NCBI RefSeq assembly: GCF_027744825.2
Contig: NC_071345.1
Location: forward strand, 14,137,501-14,201,500
DNA length: 64,000 bases
Reading direction: 5' to 3'
DNA from: Synchiropus splendidus
Lineage: Eukaryota; Chordata; Actinopteri; Syngnathiformes; Callionymidae
Positions 30,667 to 47,902 of this stretch are shown in pieces. The notes beneath the pieces were generated by a model, which saw nothing but the letters and a program-made list of their open reading frames with translations, was not told the origin of the DNA and ran no database searches. Positions within the stretch are counted from its first letter, which is position 1. Every line of letters starts with the position of its first letter. Position numbers and translations under genes: made by a program.

Positions 30667-30715
30667 TAGTAATTTGTGATGTTCCGAAAAGCAAGATATA
30701 GGCATAATATAAACA

Positions 30716-30968
30716 TGTATAAGTAACATCCGACTTACAACCTGCTCGACTTACGTCCACCCGTACTGACGATGCCGGCCAGCAGATGCTTTTTTTAAAA
30801 AATTCAATGTCTGGTACCGCAGCACGTAGCAGCCCAGAATCGTGTTCGGCAGTTACAGCAGCACCTCACCCTCACACAGAGATCTACCACTACAGTACAC
30901 CATCTAATCTGACTTACGGCCGGTTGGTCAGAACTGATCTCGGTCGTAAGTTGGATATTACTTGTATA
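30716..30968. mobile_element. MITE with CATCCGACTTA termini, copy 1 (253 bp)
   Basis: The left end TGTATAAGTAACATCCGACT and the right end AGTTGGATATTACTTGTATA are imperfect inverted repeats of about 23 bp. The internal sequence GCACGTAGCAGCCCAGAATC is shared almost exactly with the copy at 40001-40310. There is no coding capacity. Confidence 0.75.
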
Positions 30969-31589
30969 TAAACATGTTTTTTATGGTGACGGAGTGGGAG
31001 TGTTACTGCAATCCGATGAAGTCAAAATGTAGAGCTGGGATTTGAGCCAGCAACCATCCTGATCAGGGTTTTTTGTTAAAGAAAGACCAAACATCAGGTG
31101 TGGCACAAAACGGCAAATAAAACTGCAAAAACAAAAACACAAAAATGAAGAACATGACTATAGGATCGGCCCACAAAAATAGAAACTGATATAAGGGATT
31201 TAACTCTGTTTTTCATGTCTGATCGAACTCTGAAGATGTTTTAATTTTTCCTTAGGTCAGATAACACTGGTTGCAGATAAATGTTTTGAAGGTTAACTCT
31301 GACTAACTTCTGCTTGATTATCTTTATGATTTAAAATAGCTTTCAAGGCTTCGCGTGGTAAGCTCAGAAACGTTGGTTTCGCAGCCTGGGGTTGCTCTCA
31401 TGTGCTACCCAGCTGGCAAACACTAGAGAAACAATGATGGCTTTGGATGGCGCCTGAACCTGAAGGATGCACACATGAATTGGATCTAGAGACAGTCACA
31501 CCAGGTTGTATTCTGGCTGCCCGTCTGCCTGTCTCCGTCTCCCTCATTCACTCCACCCCACCCAGGGAATCGATTACCAAGGTCAATTT

Positions 31590-31599
31590 GGGACTTTCC
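31590..31599. promoter_or_regulatory. Consensus NF-kB site upstream of bcl3
   Basis: GGGACTTTCC, identical to the classical immunoglobulin kappa-type kB motif, lies about 2.0 kb upstream of the bcl3 start codon and 1.9 kb upstream of cblc. A 10-mer can occur by chance, so function is only inferred from the biology of bcl3 as an NF-kB pathway gene. Confidence 0.4.
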
Positions 31600-32035
31600 A
31601 CGTTGCTCTGATGTGTGAAGCAGCCAACAGAAAGTCAAACTGGTTGGTTAAAGTCCCTAAAACACCAGCTCGCTTGACAGCCGTGATCATTGTACAGGTG
31701 TTCGGGCGACTGTTGATCTTGATGTAAATATTATGTTACGTTATAATAACAGGTCGTGAATACACGCTGCACTTGCAGAAGCGCCACTGTTTCTGCTGCA
31801 ACCTTGAACACATTGGGGAAGTTGCGCCCCTTTGTGTCAATTTGTTGTAGCGCACGTTTGCTCGAAATTTTTACCAGTCTCCAAGCAAGATTTTCGACGG
31901 CGTTGGTTCGTCTGTTTACGAGGTCAAAATAACTGGAAAAACTGAAATGGGACAAAGAACAAATGATTCCATTTTGGAAATGATCCGGATCACCGTCTGG
32001 ATCCAGGATAAAAAAAATGGATTCTTCAACATTAG

Positions 32036-32098
32036 TAGATAGAATAGAATAGAATAGAATGCCTTTATTGTCATTATACTCATGTACAATGAGATTAG
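32036..32098 (+). repeat. (AGAAT)n plus dispersed-repeat tail
   Basis: Pentanucleotide AGAAT repeats lead directly into GCCTTTATTGTCATTATACT and ATGTACAATGAGATTAG. This combination recurs in fish genomes at retroelement 3' ends. Only the tail is present. Confidence 0.5.
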
Positions 32099-33478
32099 AA
32101 CTAGCCAACTTTGTCATTGGGAGATGTGCTGGGGGTGGACTGAAGCTGTTTGGTGGGGGGTTGTGTGTTGTAGTTTACTCTATATTGAAAGCAGAAATGA
32201 TCCACTTTTAACGTGAAAAGAACTAAAATTATTTTTTTTTATATTTTCCTTTGGGGGAGTACTTCCACCCCATTTTGTGGCCCCGAGTGATAAGTCAGCA
32301 ATAATAATAACAATAATATAAATAAACAAATAAATACCATTGTGGTTTATTTCAGTGGTAAGAACAGGCCGGTTGTAACACGTGACCGATGCTGTTCTTT
32401 TCACACCTGAAAAACAAAGTGGCCAAAGAGAAAGCCAAAAAAGTTTTTGACATTGGTGGTTATTATAATATGTGTGACTGAGGTGAATATGCAATTTATG
32501 AATTGTAGCAGTGAGACTCTCAAGGTATTAAATTTCATCAAAGAATAAATACATAAATAACTCAGTAATCTTGGGGACAATGTGTCAGTCAGTCATGCAG
32601 AACTCTAGTCACGCTGCAGCTAGAGCACTGCCATTATGTTTGTGTTCCAGGGTTGGTGGTGGTGTAGTATGATGTAATATTCATGGTAGGAACCTTTGTG
32701 TTGTGCTAAGTGACAATGCTTATATACAGGTTACATGTAGGTACAGGCTAATATTGTCCCTACAGCAACGTGGCGGGGGCGACCTGTGGCAGACCCTGGT
32801 CACCCTCCTGGTTATATGTGGTTTGTTGACTTGTACAAACAGGAACTGTGTGACAACTGTGTGTCCAATAAACAACTGAACATCGAACTTGTTCGATGGT
32901 ATTTGTTTGTCCTTTTTTGTTGCTAATATTTAGCTTGCATTAGCTGTTAATGCACATGTTAAATGCAAGTTAGTTGTTGGTAAAGTGTCGTGAATGTTGT
33001 TTTCACACCTGCTCTCTCATGAAACTGCATAAGTGATCACTCAGTGGCTGGCAGGAATCTGCCATTGTTTGCTTTCTCTCCATCCTTCTCTGACTTCCTC
33101 CCTCCCACCTCGTGCATTTGAGCAAAGAAAGCGAACCTGTTTGTCTGGCTGCGACCAGGAAACCATCAAACAGCACGACTTGAAGAGCGACACACAAGAC
33201 ATGACATCCTGACTCTGAAACCTTTTCAAGAACGCCATGGGAGTGATATGGCAGCCACACTGACTCACACTTTGTGCTGCGTATAGAGCTGCTCAACGCT
33301 CAGCTGAGGGGGGGAATCGGTCGGCCTGAAGGTTTGTGAGATGGAGCAAGTTCTCGTCATAGAGTAGTGAATTTAGCTACTCATGGTTACCCATATTGAA
33401 GAGGATTTCCGCTCTACCGCTCGACTCACTCATCTGGATCAATAAGCACTGCACGTGGCTCGCACACTCAAACTAAGA

Positions 33479-36400
33479 ATGGCGACTGCAGCTTCCGAAA
33501 CCACAGAGTCTCCTGCCACGCTGGACCTGCAGCTGGTGGACAAGACCTTTAAAAGACTAAACAAACTGTACCGGCTGTGCACAGACCCTCGACTCGGCCT
33601 GCGGAATAGTCCACCGAACCTCCCGGAGTTGGTCTCCAACACGTCGGTGATGCTCATGGAGATCTGGGATCCCTATAGGAATCCCGACATCCGGCAGCCC
33701 AGGGGCGAAGAGGCCCGATACCTGAGGATCCACATCAGGAACCTGCTGGATAAGACGGAACGAGCTTTACAGCTATTCAAGGAGGGGCAGGACCAGATAT
33801 TTGACGAGTCGTCAAGCTGCAGGTGAGAAGCCTCTGGCTGATGTTGACTCTTAAAACATGGTAACGTACCTCTGTATCCCTCGCAGCAGGTTTAATGTGC
33901 AATAGTTTACAGTATAACACTGATCCCTGTGGAGTCCGGAAGTGGCCCTTGGGCCATGAGTTCGACATGCCTGTGGCCGCCAATTAAGGGCGTTGTTTTG
34001 ATGTTTGATGTAGGAATCTTCACTTCAGAACTTCAGATGTCACTGACACACCTCAACAGTAAATAAATTAACTTTCTCGTGAGTTAAAATGCACAGTTGT
34101 TTCATGGCCTGAGCCATGTCAAACTTAAGACCAAGTGAGCGCGGCCTGCAACGTCACAAAATCTGGTATAGTGCCATAATGTAATACAACAGTTGAAGAT
34201 CCGATTAGAGTCAAAAGTTTTGACATAGTTATATGTTTGGAATTAATTTTAGTCATTGGTCAGGTGTAGAAAAATGTAGCTGAAAGCCACAGCCAATGTT
34301 TCCTTTTCAGAACAGCTGAGGAGTTGATGTTCTAACTGCAAAAGAGTTGTCGAGAAGGACACCAGAATTCAGCGTCTGAGTCAAAAATAGAACAAAGCCG
34401 GTGGTTTCACAGTGGAAACTCGGTCTGACGATGACAGTTTTTGTGACCCGCAGGAAGTGACTTGGCGCGTAGAGACCATGTGACATGTTTATTGATAGTG
34501 TCACTGCAGCGCTTTTCATCGTGCCTTCATGTTGCATCGCGGGCTGTTGTCACTGGCCACTGGAACGTTTTGTGGTATTGTTCAAGCCGAGCAAAGGACA
34601 TCCTGTGTGTGTGTGAGTATGCTTGGGTGTAGCGACGTTGCAATGCCTCAAAAGAGAAGTGGCTTCAAAAATAAATGATCAACAAAGTCAAAATCCATGT
34701 CAGAGTTTTCCTCCTAATATTAAACCTCCTCCATCTTTGACATGCAAGTTAAATGTGCAGTGTAGCTGTCACCAACCTGCACTAACCGCGAGCTGACTCT
34801 CAGGAGCAACTTGACCAAGCTGACGCTGCTATTCAGTCACATGCTGTGGGAGCTGAAGGCCATGTTTCCAGAGGGCTACTTTCAAGGCGAGACCTACAGA
34901 CTGACCAAGAAAGAAGCCGATGAGTTTTGGAGGAAATCGTTCGGAATCAAGTGGGTTTCAAGTTGTGAGACAAAGACCAAGTACAGGACATGACAGTTTG
35001 TGTTTTAGGTGCATTGTTCCGTGGAGCAGTTTCGAAGACCAGCTGCGAAAAGTGCACGCGCTTGAGAAAGGGATGGAAGCCATCGCGCTGAAGTCCACCA
35101 TCGACCTGACCTGTAACAACTACGTCTCTGTGTTTGAATTCGACACCTTCACGAGACTCTTTCAGGTAACTGAACTTGACAAATAGCTGACGACGAAAAC
35201 AACTCAATGTTCCACTTTCTTTTTTTTTGCAAAGCCGTTTAAGTCGCTCATCAAGAACTGGAACCAGCTAGCTGTGACCCATCCTGGCTACATGGCCTTC
35301 CTCACCTACGACCAGGTGACGGACCGGCTGGAGAACTACTTACACAAACCTGGGAGGTATGGGACGTATATTGCAGACAATAGATCAATATTTTTAATCT
35401 CAATTTATCGCAGAAAAGATGAGTTAACTCGCGATCAATGACAGATGAATCACACATTTTGTATCTCTTCTTAATATAGGTTTAAGGAAGATTTTATCCA
35501 CACTGGAGTAGCCATTTATGTTTTCCCCATGCAAACAGTTGTTTGCAAACAACAACCTAAAGTAACAGATACTTTCAAGAACACTCTCTAGAATAACATC
35601 AAAGGCACTAAAAAGGTTTCAAAAACATAAAGCATTAACTAAAAGCATAACATTGTAAGCATTACTGGCCCCTCTTGTGTTGATAAAAGGGTCGACCCTT
35701 TAAGTTGCATTTGGAACAGATAGAAACTATGCGATTAATTTGCCATTAATCTCCAGTTAACTCATTTTTAGCAAGATGAATTGAGTTTAAAAATATCTAT
35801 ATAAATATCTATTGACAGCCCGAATTTCAGGCAACAGATAAACCGTTGAAAATAACATTGAGTAAAAAAAATAAATTAATAAAACACATTTTAAAATCAA
35901 AATGAACATTGGAAAAAGAAACTACCTCAAAAGGGCCGAATTGTGGCCCCTGATTTAAGCTGGTGTGTAAGATGAATACTGTTTCTTCTCAGTTACATCT
36001 TCCGTCTGAGTTGCACAAGAATGGGCCAGTGGGCCATCGGCCATGTCACGCCCGAGGGCGACATCGTCCAGACTATTCCTGAAAACACCCCCCTCTTCCA
36101 GGCGCTGATCCAGGGATTCAATGAGGGCTGGTGAGGACAAGACTCCCTGAACACATCTTCCATCTGTCTAACGTGCTGAATTATCTCTGCAGCTATGTCT
36201 ACCCCGACGGTGAAGACGTGAACCCAGACCTGACTTCTCACCGAGAAGCTGCTCAGAGGAGCAAAGTGAAAGTTACACAGGTGAGTGAAGAGCGACGATG
36301 AATCGACTCATCTCATCCTCCTCTCTTCCATTTCTCCCACTAAACAGGAGCAATATGATCAATACAATGATATTGGCAGCACATTCCAGCTCTGTAAGAT

Positions 36401-36990
36401 TTGTTCAGAGAGAGACAAGGACATTCGTATTGAACCTTGTGGACATCTCATGTGCCAACCTTGTTTCAGCAGCTGGCAGGTACGACCAGTCACTGTGGCT
36501 GTGATGGTGAAGGTGGGGAAGGTAACAGCTGTGTCCAATGATCACTTAGCACAAGTCAGCCGGACACACCTGCCCGTACTGTCGATGTAACATCCTGGGA
36601 AAGAAGTCCATTCACATCGAGCCGTACCAGCCGGCTCTTCAGGACGAAGAGGACGACGAAGAGGAGGACCATGAAGACATAGAAAGCATTGTTAAACAGA
36701 TGGAAGCCATGAGGACGGTGTGTGACTTTATTGTGACTTGCCAACCTGGGGCCTTACTTAAAGATGTAATGATAGCTATTATTGATGCATTTTAATTTAA
36801 AAAATATGTTCAATTCATTCGCTGTATAAAGCTCTACTGTGTACAAGAACCTGTGACTGACATCTCAATATTTCTATCAGCTAAAATCCTCGTGCCTTTC
36901 TTGTGTTTGAAGGTGCAGCGGAGCGACCAGCCACGTAACACACACAGAAAGGACGAAAGGCGAAAAGAAAAGAGAAAAGTTGTGCTTTGA
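33479..36990 (+). CDS. cblc: CBLC-type E3 ubiquitin ligase (CBL family, short form)
   Basis: CBL proteins bind phosphotyrosine on activated receptors and ubiquitinate them. Exons: 33479-33822, 34804-34950, 35009-35165, 35235-35356, 35993-36130, 36193-36280, 36348-36479, 36556-36717, 36913-36990; 1368 bp, 455 aa (human CBLC is about 470). The ATG at 33479 ([11 protein letters not shown]) is used; the frame is open further upstream but has no ATG. Domain order: four-helix bundle (to about 130), EF-hand-like region ([19 protein letters not shown]), SH2 with phosphate-binding Arg in [16 protein letters not shown], linker with [15 protein letters not shown], and a RING finger (C348-x2-C351, then CGHLMC and CPYC) split by intron 7. 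Tyr338 matches the regulatory linker Tyr of CBL (371). No proline-rich region or UBA domain follows, which identifies the C-type. Instead there are an acidic stretch ([12 protein letters not shown]) and a basic tail. AATAAA lies at 37035-37040. Confidence 0.95.
33823..34803 (+). other. cblc intron 1, with hAT-end fragments
   Basis: A 981-bp intron. The segment 33930-33976 is an inverted hAT end (GTGGCCCTTGGGCCATGAGT then TCGACATGCCTG), and 34110-34150 (GCCATGTCAAACTTAAGACC) looks like an opposite, more decayed end. They could be the two ends of a shrunken element in reversed order, or separate insertions. Confidence 0.45.
35357..35992 (+). other. cblc intron 4
   Basis: A 636-bp intron. GGGCCGAATTGTGGCCCCTG at about 35934-35953 again resembles a hAT subterminal end. 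The rest is AT-rich with no recognised feature. Confidence 0.4.
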
Positions 36991-37249
36991 AATTAAAACA
37001 GAATCTCATCGGGTGATGTGTGTTTTCCTTGTATAATAAAATATATAAATTACATTGTCCTTAACTTTTTCATGCTGTTGTGTATGCACACATGAAACTA
37101 AATAAGGAAATGGAAATAAAATATGTAAAGTGGAATTAGATTCCGAAAAATTAACAGATACAAATGAGGAAATGTATATGGAGATCGAGTTAAATGAAAA
37201 TAAATATGATTGTTCAAATTATGACGCTTTCATCTTTCCTCAGTCAAGA

Positions 37250-37251
<2 letters not shown>

Positions 37252-37302
<51 letters not shown>
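37252..37302. repeat. (TA)n microsatellite, about 51 bp
   Basis: An uninterrupted AT dinucleotide tract in the short tail-to-tail gap between cblc and trypsin A, only about 70 bp from the trypsin A stop codon. Confidence 0.98.
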
Positions 37303-37304
<2 letters not shown>

Positions 37305-37369
37305 AACAGAGTGATGTTTTGTTCAGCAGTGAGACATCAATATAAACATTGAAAGAAACTTTTATTTCT

Positions 37370-39744
<2,375 letters not shown>

Positions 39745-39792
39745 GGTGTCCAGATGAACGCTCAGAAGACATCCACTGAGCGGGAGGGTCTT

Positions 39793-39800
39793 TTTTTATA
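39793..39800 (-). promoter_or_regulatory. TATA box of trypsin A
   Basis: TATAAAAA on the minus strand, about 50 bases upstream of the start codon, as is usual for pancreatic zymogen genes with very short leaders. Confidence 0.75.
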
Positions 39801-40000
39801 CCTGGCCTGGCCGCCACTCCCTCAAAAACACTCTAAATTTACTCTGTTATCATGTCCCACTTTTCAAGCTCAGATGGCTGCTGCTCTTATATAAGAGATC
39901 TATCTGTGTTTCCAACAAGATCAAGGTTTCCAGATTTTAAACAGCTGCTTAAGATTCACTCATGAGTCACTTATTGTTGGCAAGTGACAATTAAAAAAGA

Positions 40001-40310
40001 TATATGCAAGTAACATCCGACTTACAACCTGCTCGACTTTCGTCCACCCGTACTTACGAACACGGCTGGCAGATGCTTATTTTTATTTATTTTTATTCAA
40101 TGCCTGGCACCGCAGCACGTAGCAGCCCAGAATCGTGTTCGACAGTTACGGCAGCACAGTATCCAGCACCTCACTCTCACACAGAGATCTACCACTACAG
40201 TAGCACCTATAACCATCACGTCGGCTATTTTGAACTTACATACATAACATAACATACAATCTGAATTTTTGACGTGGAACCAATCCCGGTCATAAGTCGG
40301 ATGTTTGTTT
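40001..40310. mobile_element. MITE with CATCCGACTTA termini, copy 2
   Basis: The left end TATGCAAGTAACATCCGACT and an inner segment (GCACGTAGCAGCCCAGAATC, ACACAGAGATCTACCACTAC) match the element at 30716-30968. The right end, TAAGTCGGATGTTTG, is diverged. It is slightly longer than copy 1 because of an extra CAGTATCCAGC-type insertion and an ACATA-rich stretch. It lies between the divergent trypsin A and B genes. Confidence 0.7.
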
Positions 40311-41144
40311 TTTATCAATACACTTTGTGTACAGCCGTGATGAACCAGCATCAACCTGGGGATGGTGTTGTGACGACTTTAATTTTGACTCCCCTGTGAC
40401 TGCCGATGTTTGACACTTTAAGTTAACCCTATCTTATCTAACTGAGCCCCAAACTCTTACCAGAATTCAAAGACGGTTTCTCAGTTTGATCCTCAACAAT
40501 CTCTTAAACGTCCAAATGTAGACATCAATTACAAGCAGCCAGTACCAGCTCTTCCTCAGTGAAGAGGAAGTGACTCTGCTCTATGTCTCTCACAGATGAC
40601 AACTGCTTGATTCAGGTTTGTTTCACAGATATTAAATGATGAAAATACATTTTTCTGTTTTCAGTCTTCTTAACATCACAACCATCCTCAACCATTTCAG
40701 TTGTGTTCGGTGAATAACAATATTTAACAATGTAAAAAGAACTCTCCCGCCACCACAAGTTCTACAACAGAGACATAGGCCGAAATAAAATGTCCGCTCC
40801 TGCTTCAGAAAATTCCTTGTGTCTTATTTCATCCCTGTCAGGATTTAAACTTATATATAATGAAGCCGGTAAAATAAAACTATTCCAGTCTAATGAATTA
40901 GACGTTAACTGACAAAAAAATAATACAATGAACTGTATTGCTCTCGAAGATAAAAACAAAATTTCATCCGATATTTAAGATGTGAAAAAAAAAAAAAACC
41001 CAAACGTTAAAACTAGATAACTCTGCGGAACAGCCTGCTAAATCATTGACCAGCAGATTGGGTGTCAGATGATAAGCTCATTGGAACAGGGGTGTGGCAG
41101 AGGAGGGGGCGCCGGGGAAGCAGAGGGAGTCTTTGGTACTGAGC

Positions 41145-41150
41145 TATAAA
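41145..41150 (+). promoter_or_regulatory. TATA box of trypsin B
   Basis: TATAAA, 53 bases upstream of the ATG at 41203. The region 39801-41144 otherwise holds the MITE copy and unremarkable DNA. Confidence 0.75.
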
Positions 41151-41202
41151 TTCAGTCAGGGACGGATTATTCGTGTCCAGTCTGGTGACAGGAAGCCACA
41201 TC

Positions 41203-42287
<1,085 letters not shown>

Positions 42288-42396
42288 ATTGAGAGGTGCA
42301 ATCCTGTGTGGTAAACAAGAGAGATGGTGGAGCACATGTTAGAGAAGGACAAGTAAATGGGTGTGAGATGCACTCGGTCAAGAGTCAGTCAATAAA

Positions 42397-43413
42397 ATGA
42401 ATACTTTAAAACGTGTCTCTGCCTTTTACTTACATTTTAGCCCATGGCAAGGAAAACTCAACTCAACTCATGGGTACAAATACTGCCAGACGTGCACAGA
42501 AACCTATATTATTTGGACGACACATTAGACTGATCCGATAATGCTTACTGTGTCTGAGAAACCAAAATTTCCAAATGGCATATTTGAAACAGCTTGTTAG
42601 CAAATGGCTATTGATGAACATCAGTTAAAAGATCAGTAGCTGCTTGTTACTAGCTACTATAAAGTGTATATCCACACAAATTGAACAGATGTTCACCTGT
42701 CCAGGAGGAGAGCTTCCATTTCCCTCCATTTCAGAAAGGCCTCGTGCTTTAACTCCTTTCTGGACCGATCCTTTTTTTCCTAACGGCCCCAAAAATCCCT
42801 GAATTAGAGTCTTCAATTTACCTATTTTTGCACTGTGGGAGGAAACCAGAGTGTGTGGAAGGAACACACGTGCAGGAAGAGGTTAACTTCATTACTTATC
42901 ATTGTGAGTGATCAATGATCGTCATTTAAAAAAATATGTTTCTGAATTTTAAAAGTAACAATAGTAAGAATAAAAATTGATCACATGTTCAAGACCAGTA
43001 CATCTTTTAAATATGTCTATTTCAGTGTGCTAAATATTGTCACAGGGATTTTGTCTGCCTCGTACCAAGTGATCAATGGGATTCATCGGTCTGTTTTCGA
43101 AAGGTTCCGAAGGCATTTAAATTCTGTGGACACACTGATAATGGGACAAGGAAGTGTTGATTTTGGTGGTGTCCTTCCTTTTTGTGTAAAGGTTGTCAGT
43201 TTATGGTGAAGGACGGGCCAAAACAATGAAAAAATCAACTTGTATTATTGAGTTTTTGTCCTCTGTAACATGAAACTGGCTCCTTGGCGAAGGTCTGCAC
43301 TGTCTCAGTGCTTTTATAGAAGCAGCCCTACATGGTCTATACCATGGAGTGTGTCAGGAGCTGAAGCTGCCAACCCAACAGTAATGCAAAGAAAAAGTAT
43401 AGCATGTTCATTG
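42397..43413. other. Intergenic DNA between trypsin B and trypsin C
   Basis: The interval is about 1 kb. A fragment of the tRNA-like fish repeat is visible near 42833-42890 (CACTGTGGGAGGAAACCAGA then ACACACGTGCAGG). Nothing else was recognised; the right edge is the start of the palindrome arm. Confidence 0.5.
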
Positions 43414-43526
43414 CATGAACAAAGCTCACACTTGGGGTTATTTGCTTGATATAGTTTATTTGATCAGATGTTGGCTCTGGAGCAGAGATGTTCCGCTGCT
43501 CTTCAGAACTGTGATCGCCGGATCGC

Positions 43527-44631
<1,105 letters not shown>

Positions 44632-44678
44632 GGTTGCTGAGTGATCCTGTCGATGAGAGCACCTCACCTGGAGCGCTG

Positions 44679-44685
44679 CTATATA
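44679..44685 (-). promoter_or_regulatory. TATA box of trypsin C
   Basis: TATATAG on the minus strand, about 48 bases upstream of the ATG, mirrored exactly in trypsin D. Upstream are CACCTG E-boxes, a TGACGT element and CCAAT boxes on the same mirrored segment. Confidence 0.7.
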
Positions 44686-44845
44686 TCCAGAATCCAGAGG
44701 CTGCTCACCTTCTCCCGCCGTCCTCATTGGTCAACAGCCAGCCAATCACTGCGGCAGGTGCAGACGTCAGGTGATTCATTTACAGGCAAACACCAGTGCA
44801 CAGGCTCTTATCGATGAGATGAAGTCGGTTTTTTATAAACTAAAA

Positions 44846-46587
44846 AACACAAGTCAAATGAAACATTAATGACCAATTTTGTCCTATTACCTGAAGTTAA
44901 CCACTTTTCATTACACAAGATTAGGTTTTCTCTTCGAGGACGTGCCATCATTGTCCTTCATTTATCAATAACATCATGTTGTTTAATGAATTTGTTGTTA
45001 ATTAAAGAGTTTTCATTATCAAATGAATATGTTTATATAAGAGATTTGTTAGCTACAGTCCACATTTTTGTAAAACCTAAAACCAGCCTCAGCCAGGTTG
45101 ATGATAAGTTTGTGTGCCGAGACACTCAGCTGTGTGTTTCCCATCAGCGTCGAGCCAAATCGTAGATATCAAAGTATAAACAGTCAATATTCCCTTCCCC
45201 ATGCAAACCTTCATGCCGCAGGTATTTTGGCGTATTAAAAGTGAATCATTAAATGTTCAACGTGCCAGGTGTAGCCGTTCACACAGACAGGTTAGCCGTC
45301 GCCGCTGCCATTTGAATCTAACAATGAAAGACTGAAGAAGTTCTGAATCGAGCTTCTAAGGCTCAGGTGAAACAGACGATAGTTGGAAATTCAATTTCGA
45401 AAACTTGCTAAAATAACACAGCAAACGGAAACTCAACCCTCCTCAAGTCAGCATTTCACTTGGGAGATCACGTTATCATAGCAGCTTACTGAGATGAGTC
45501 AGTTATGTTTTGGTGAACAAGGTTTGTCTAAGGCGAAATAAAACTGAAATACAAAATACAAGCATTCAAAATTCTATTTTGAAGCCACTGCAAAATAAAT
45601 GCAGTTTTTGGTACTCCATGAACTCCATGAACGTTAACAAGACACCTACATCTATTTTATCGATATAATTGAAAACTATTATTGACATTTAAAATCGTGT
45701 ATCATCAATAGTCAATTTCAAAGGAGCTCAGTTGAACAGCAAGTGGCGGTCATGTTCAGGAAGTCACTAACACGTCTTGGTCGAAACCCATCAAGGACGT
45801 CTGTGGCATTAGTGAGGGAGAGACAGCAGTGGACTTGGGTATGATGATCCATAACAACATTCAAAACACCAGTTCCTTGCCAAAATACTTCCTGGAAATG
45901 GCTTTAAGTTTCTTGTCAATAGCAAATCAGACAAACTTCTTATTCAGGTTGTGCATGTCATCACACACCTGCTGGGCTTCTACATGAAATAGAGTCACCT
46001 TCATTTCAAAAGGAATCTTCCTCTCCATTGCTGTGAACTAGTTGTGTTTAAACTGCTATCAATTTCACATTTCACAATTTTCTTGCTTTGGAATGAAGCA
46101 GGAACAATTGCAGGAACCATCATGTTGTGAGGTTGGGCTGGTTCTGGTGTCTGTGATGCTGAAGTGGGGAATACTTTGATACCTACTAGTTGGCTGGATG
46201 CTGCTGGGAAACACACAGCTGAGTCTCAGCACACAATTTAATCATCAACCTGGGAGAGACTGGTTTTAGAATTAAAAAAAAAAAAAAGAAAAACTGTGAC
46301 TATTCTATATAATTCTTAAAATACAGAATGGTAAAAGTTTAAAAAGAAGGACAGAAGATATAGGAAAATAGAAAGAGGGAAACATTGATAATAAATCAAA
46401 TACAGGCATGGAAAATACATATTTAGAAAAAGACTTTCATGACTGAAACAGCAAATGATAATTGAAAGGTAGTTATGGACACCTTGACAAGAATATCAAG
46501 ACGACTATAAACATAGATATAACATCATTCCTGTGTATTCACATCAATTATAAATTAATGAACATAAAAATCATATTTTAAAATAAC
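44846..46587. other. Palindrome spacer between trypsin C and trypsin D
   Basis: About 1.74 kb of AT-rich DNA between the two inverted arms. No gene, trypsin remnant or recognisable transposon was seen; it only contains simple A-rich runs such as that near 46273. Confidence 0.6.
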
Positions 46588-46656
46588 AGAGTTTATAAGA
46601 ACCGACTTCATCTCATCGATAAGAGTCTGTGCACTGGTGTTTGCCTGTAAATGAAT

Positions 46657-46751
46657 CACCTGACGTCTGCACCTGCCGCAGTGATTGGCTGGCTGTTGAC
46701 CAATGAGGACGGCGGGAGAAGGTGAGCAGCCTCTGGATTCTGGATATATAG
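46657..46751 (+). promoter_or_regulatory. Trypsin D promoter: E-boxes, TGACGT, CCAAT, TATA
   Basis: CACCTG at 46657-46662 and again at 46670-46675 flank TGACGT (46661-46666). GATTGGC and GACCAATGAG supply CCAAT boxes, and TATATAG lies at 46745-46751, 48 bases before the ATG. CACCTG is the E-box half of the pancreatic PTF1 site, but I do not see a clearly spaced second half, so PTF1 control is inferred only. Confidence 0.5.
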
Positions 46752-46798
46752 CAGCGCTCCAGGTGAGGTGCTCTCATCGACAGGATCACTCAGCAACC

Positions 46799-47902
<1,104 letters not shown>

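Larger units (their letters stand above)
29576..33478. other. bcl3-cblc divergent intergenic region (3.9 kb)
   Basis: The start codons of bcl3 (minus) and cblc (plus) face away from this interval, so it holds both promoters. The bcl3 side is G+C-rich across exon 1. Recognised contents: a palindromic MITE (30470-30666), a second MITE (30716-30968), a consensus kB site (31590-31599) and a repeat tail (32036-32098). No additional gene was seen. Confidence 0.7.

Noticed and set aside
33455..33478. Eight extra codons upstream of the cblc ATG, starting at a GTG
   Set aside because: GTG is an unlikely vertebrate start; the in-frame ATG at 33479 has a good context and begins the conserved N-terminus.
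44846..46587. Possible sixth trypsin pseudogene in the palindrome spacer
   Set aside because: No trypsin motif (IVGG, AHC, GDSGG) was seen on either strand.
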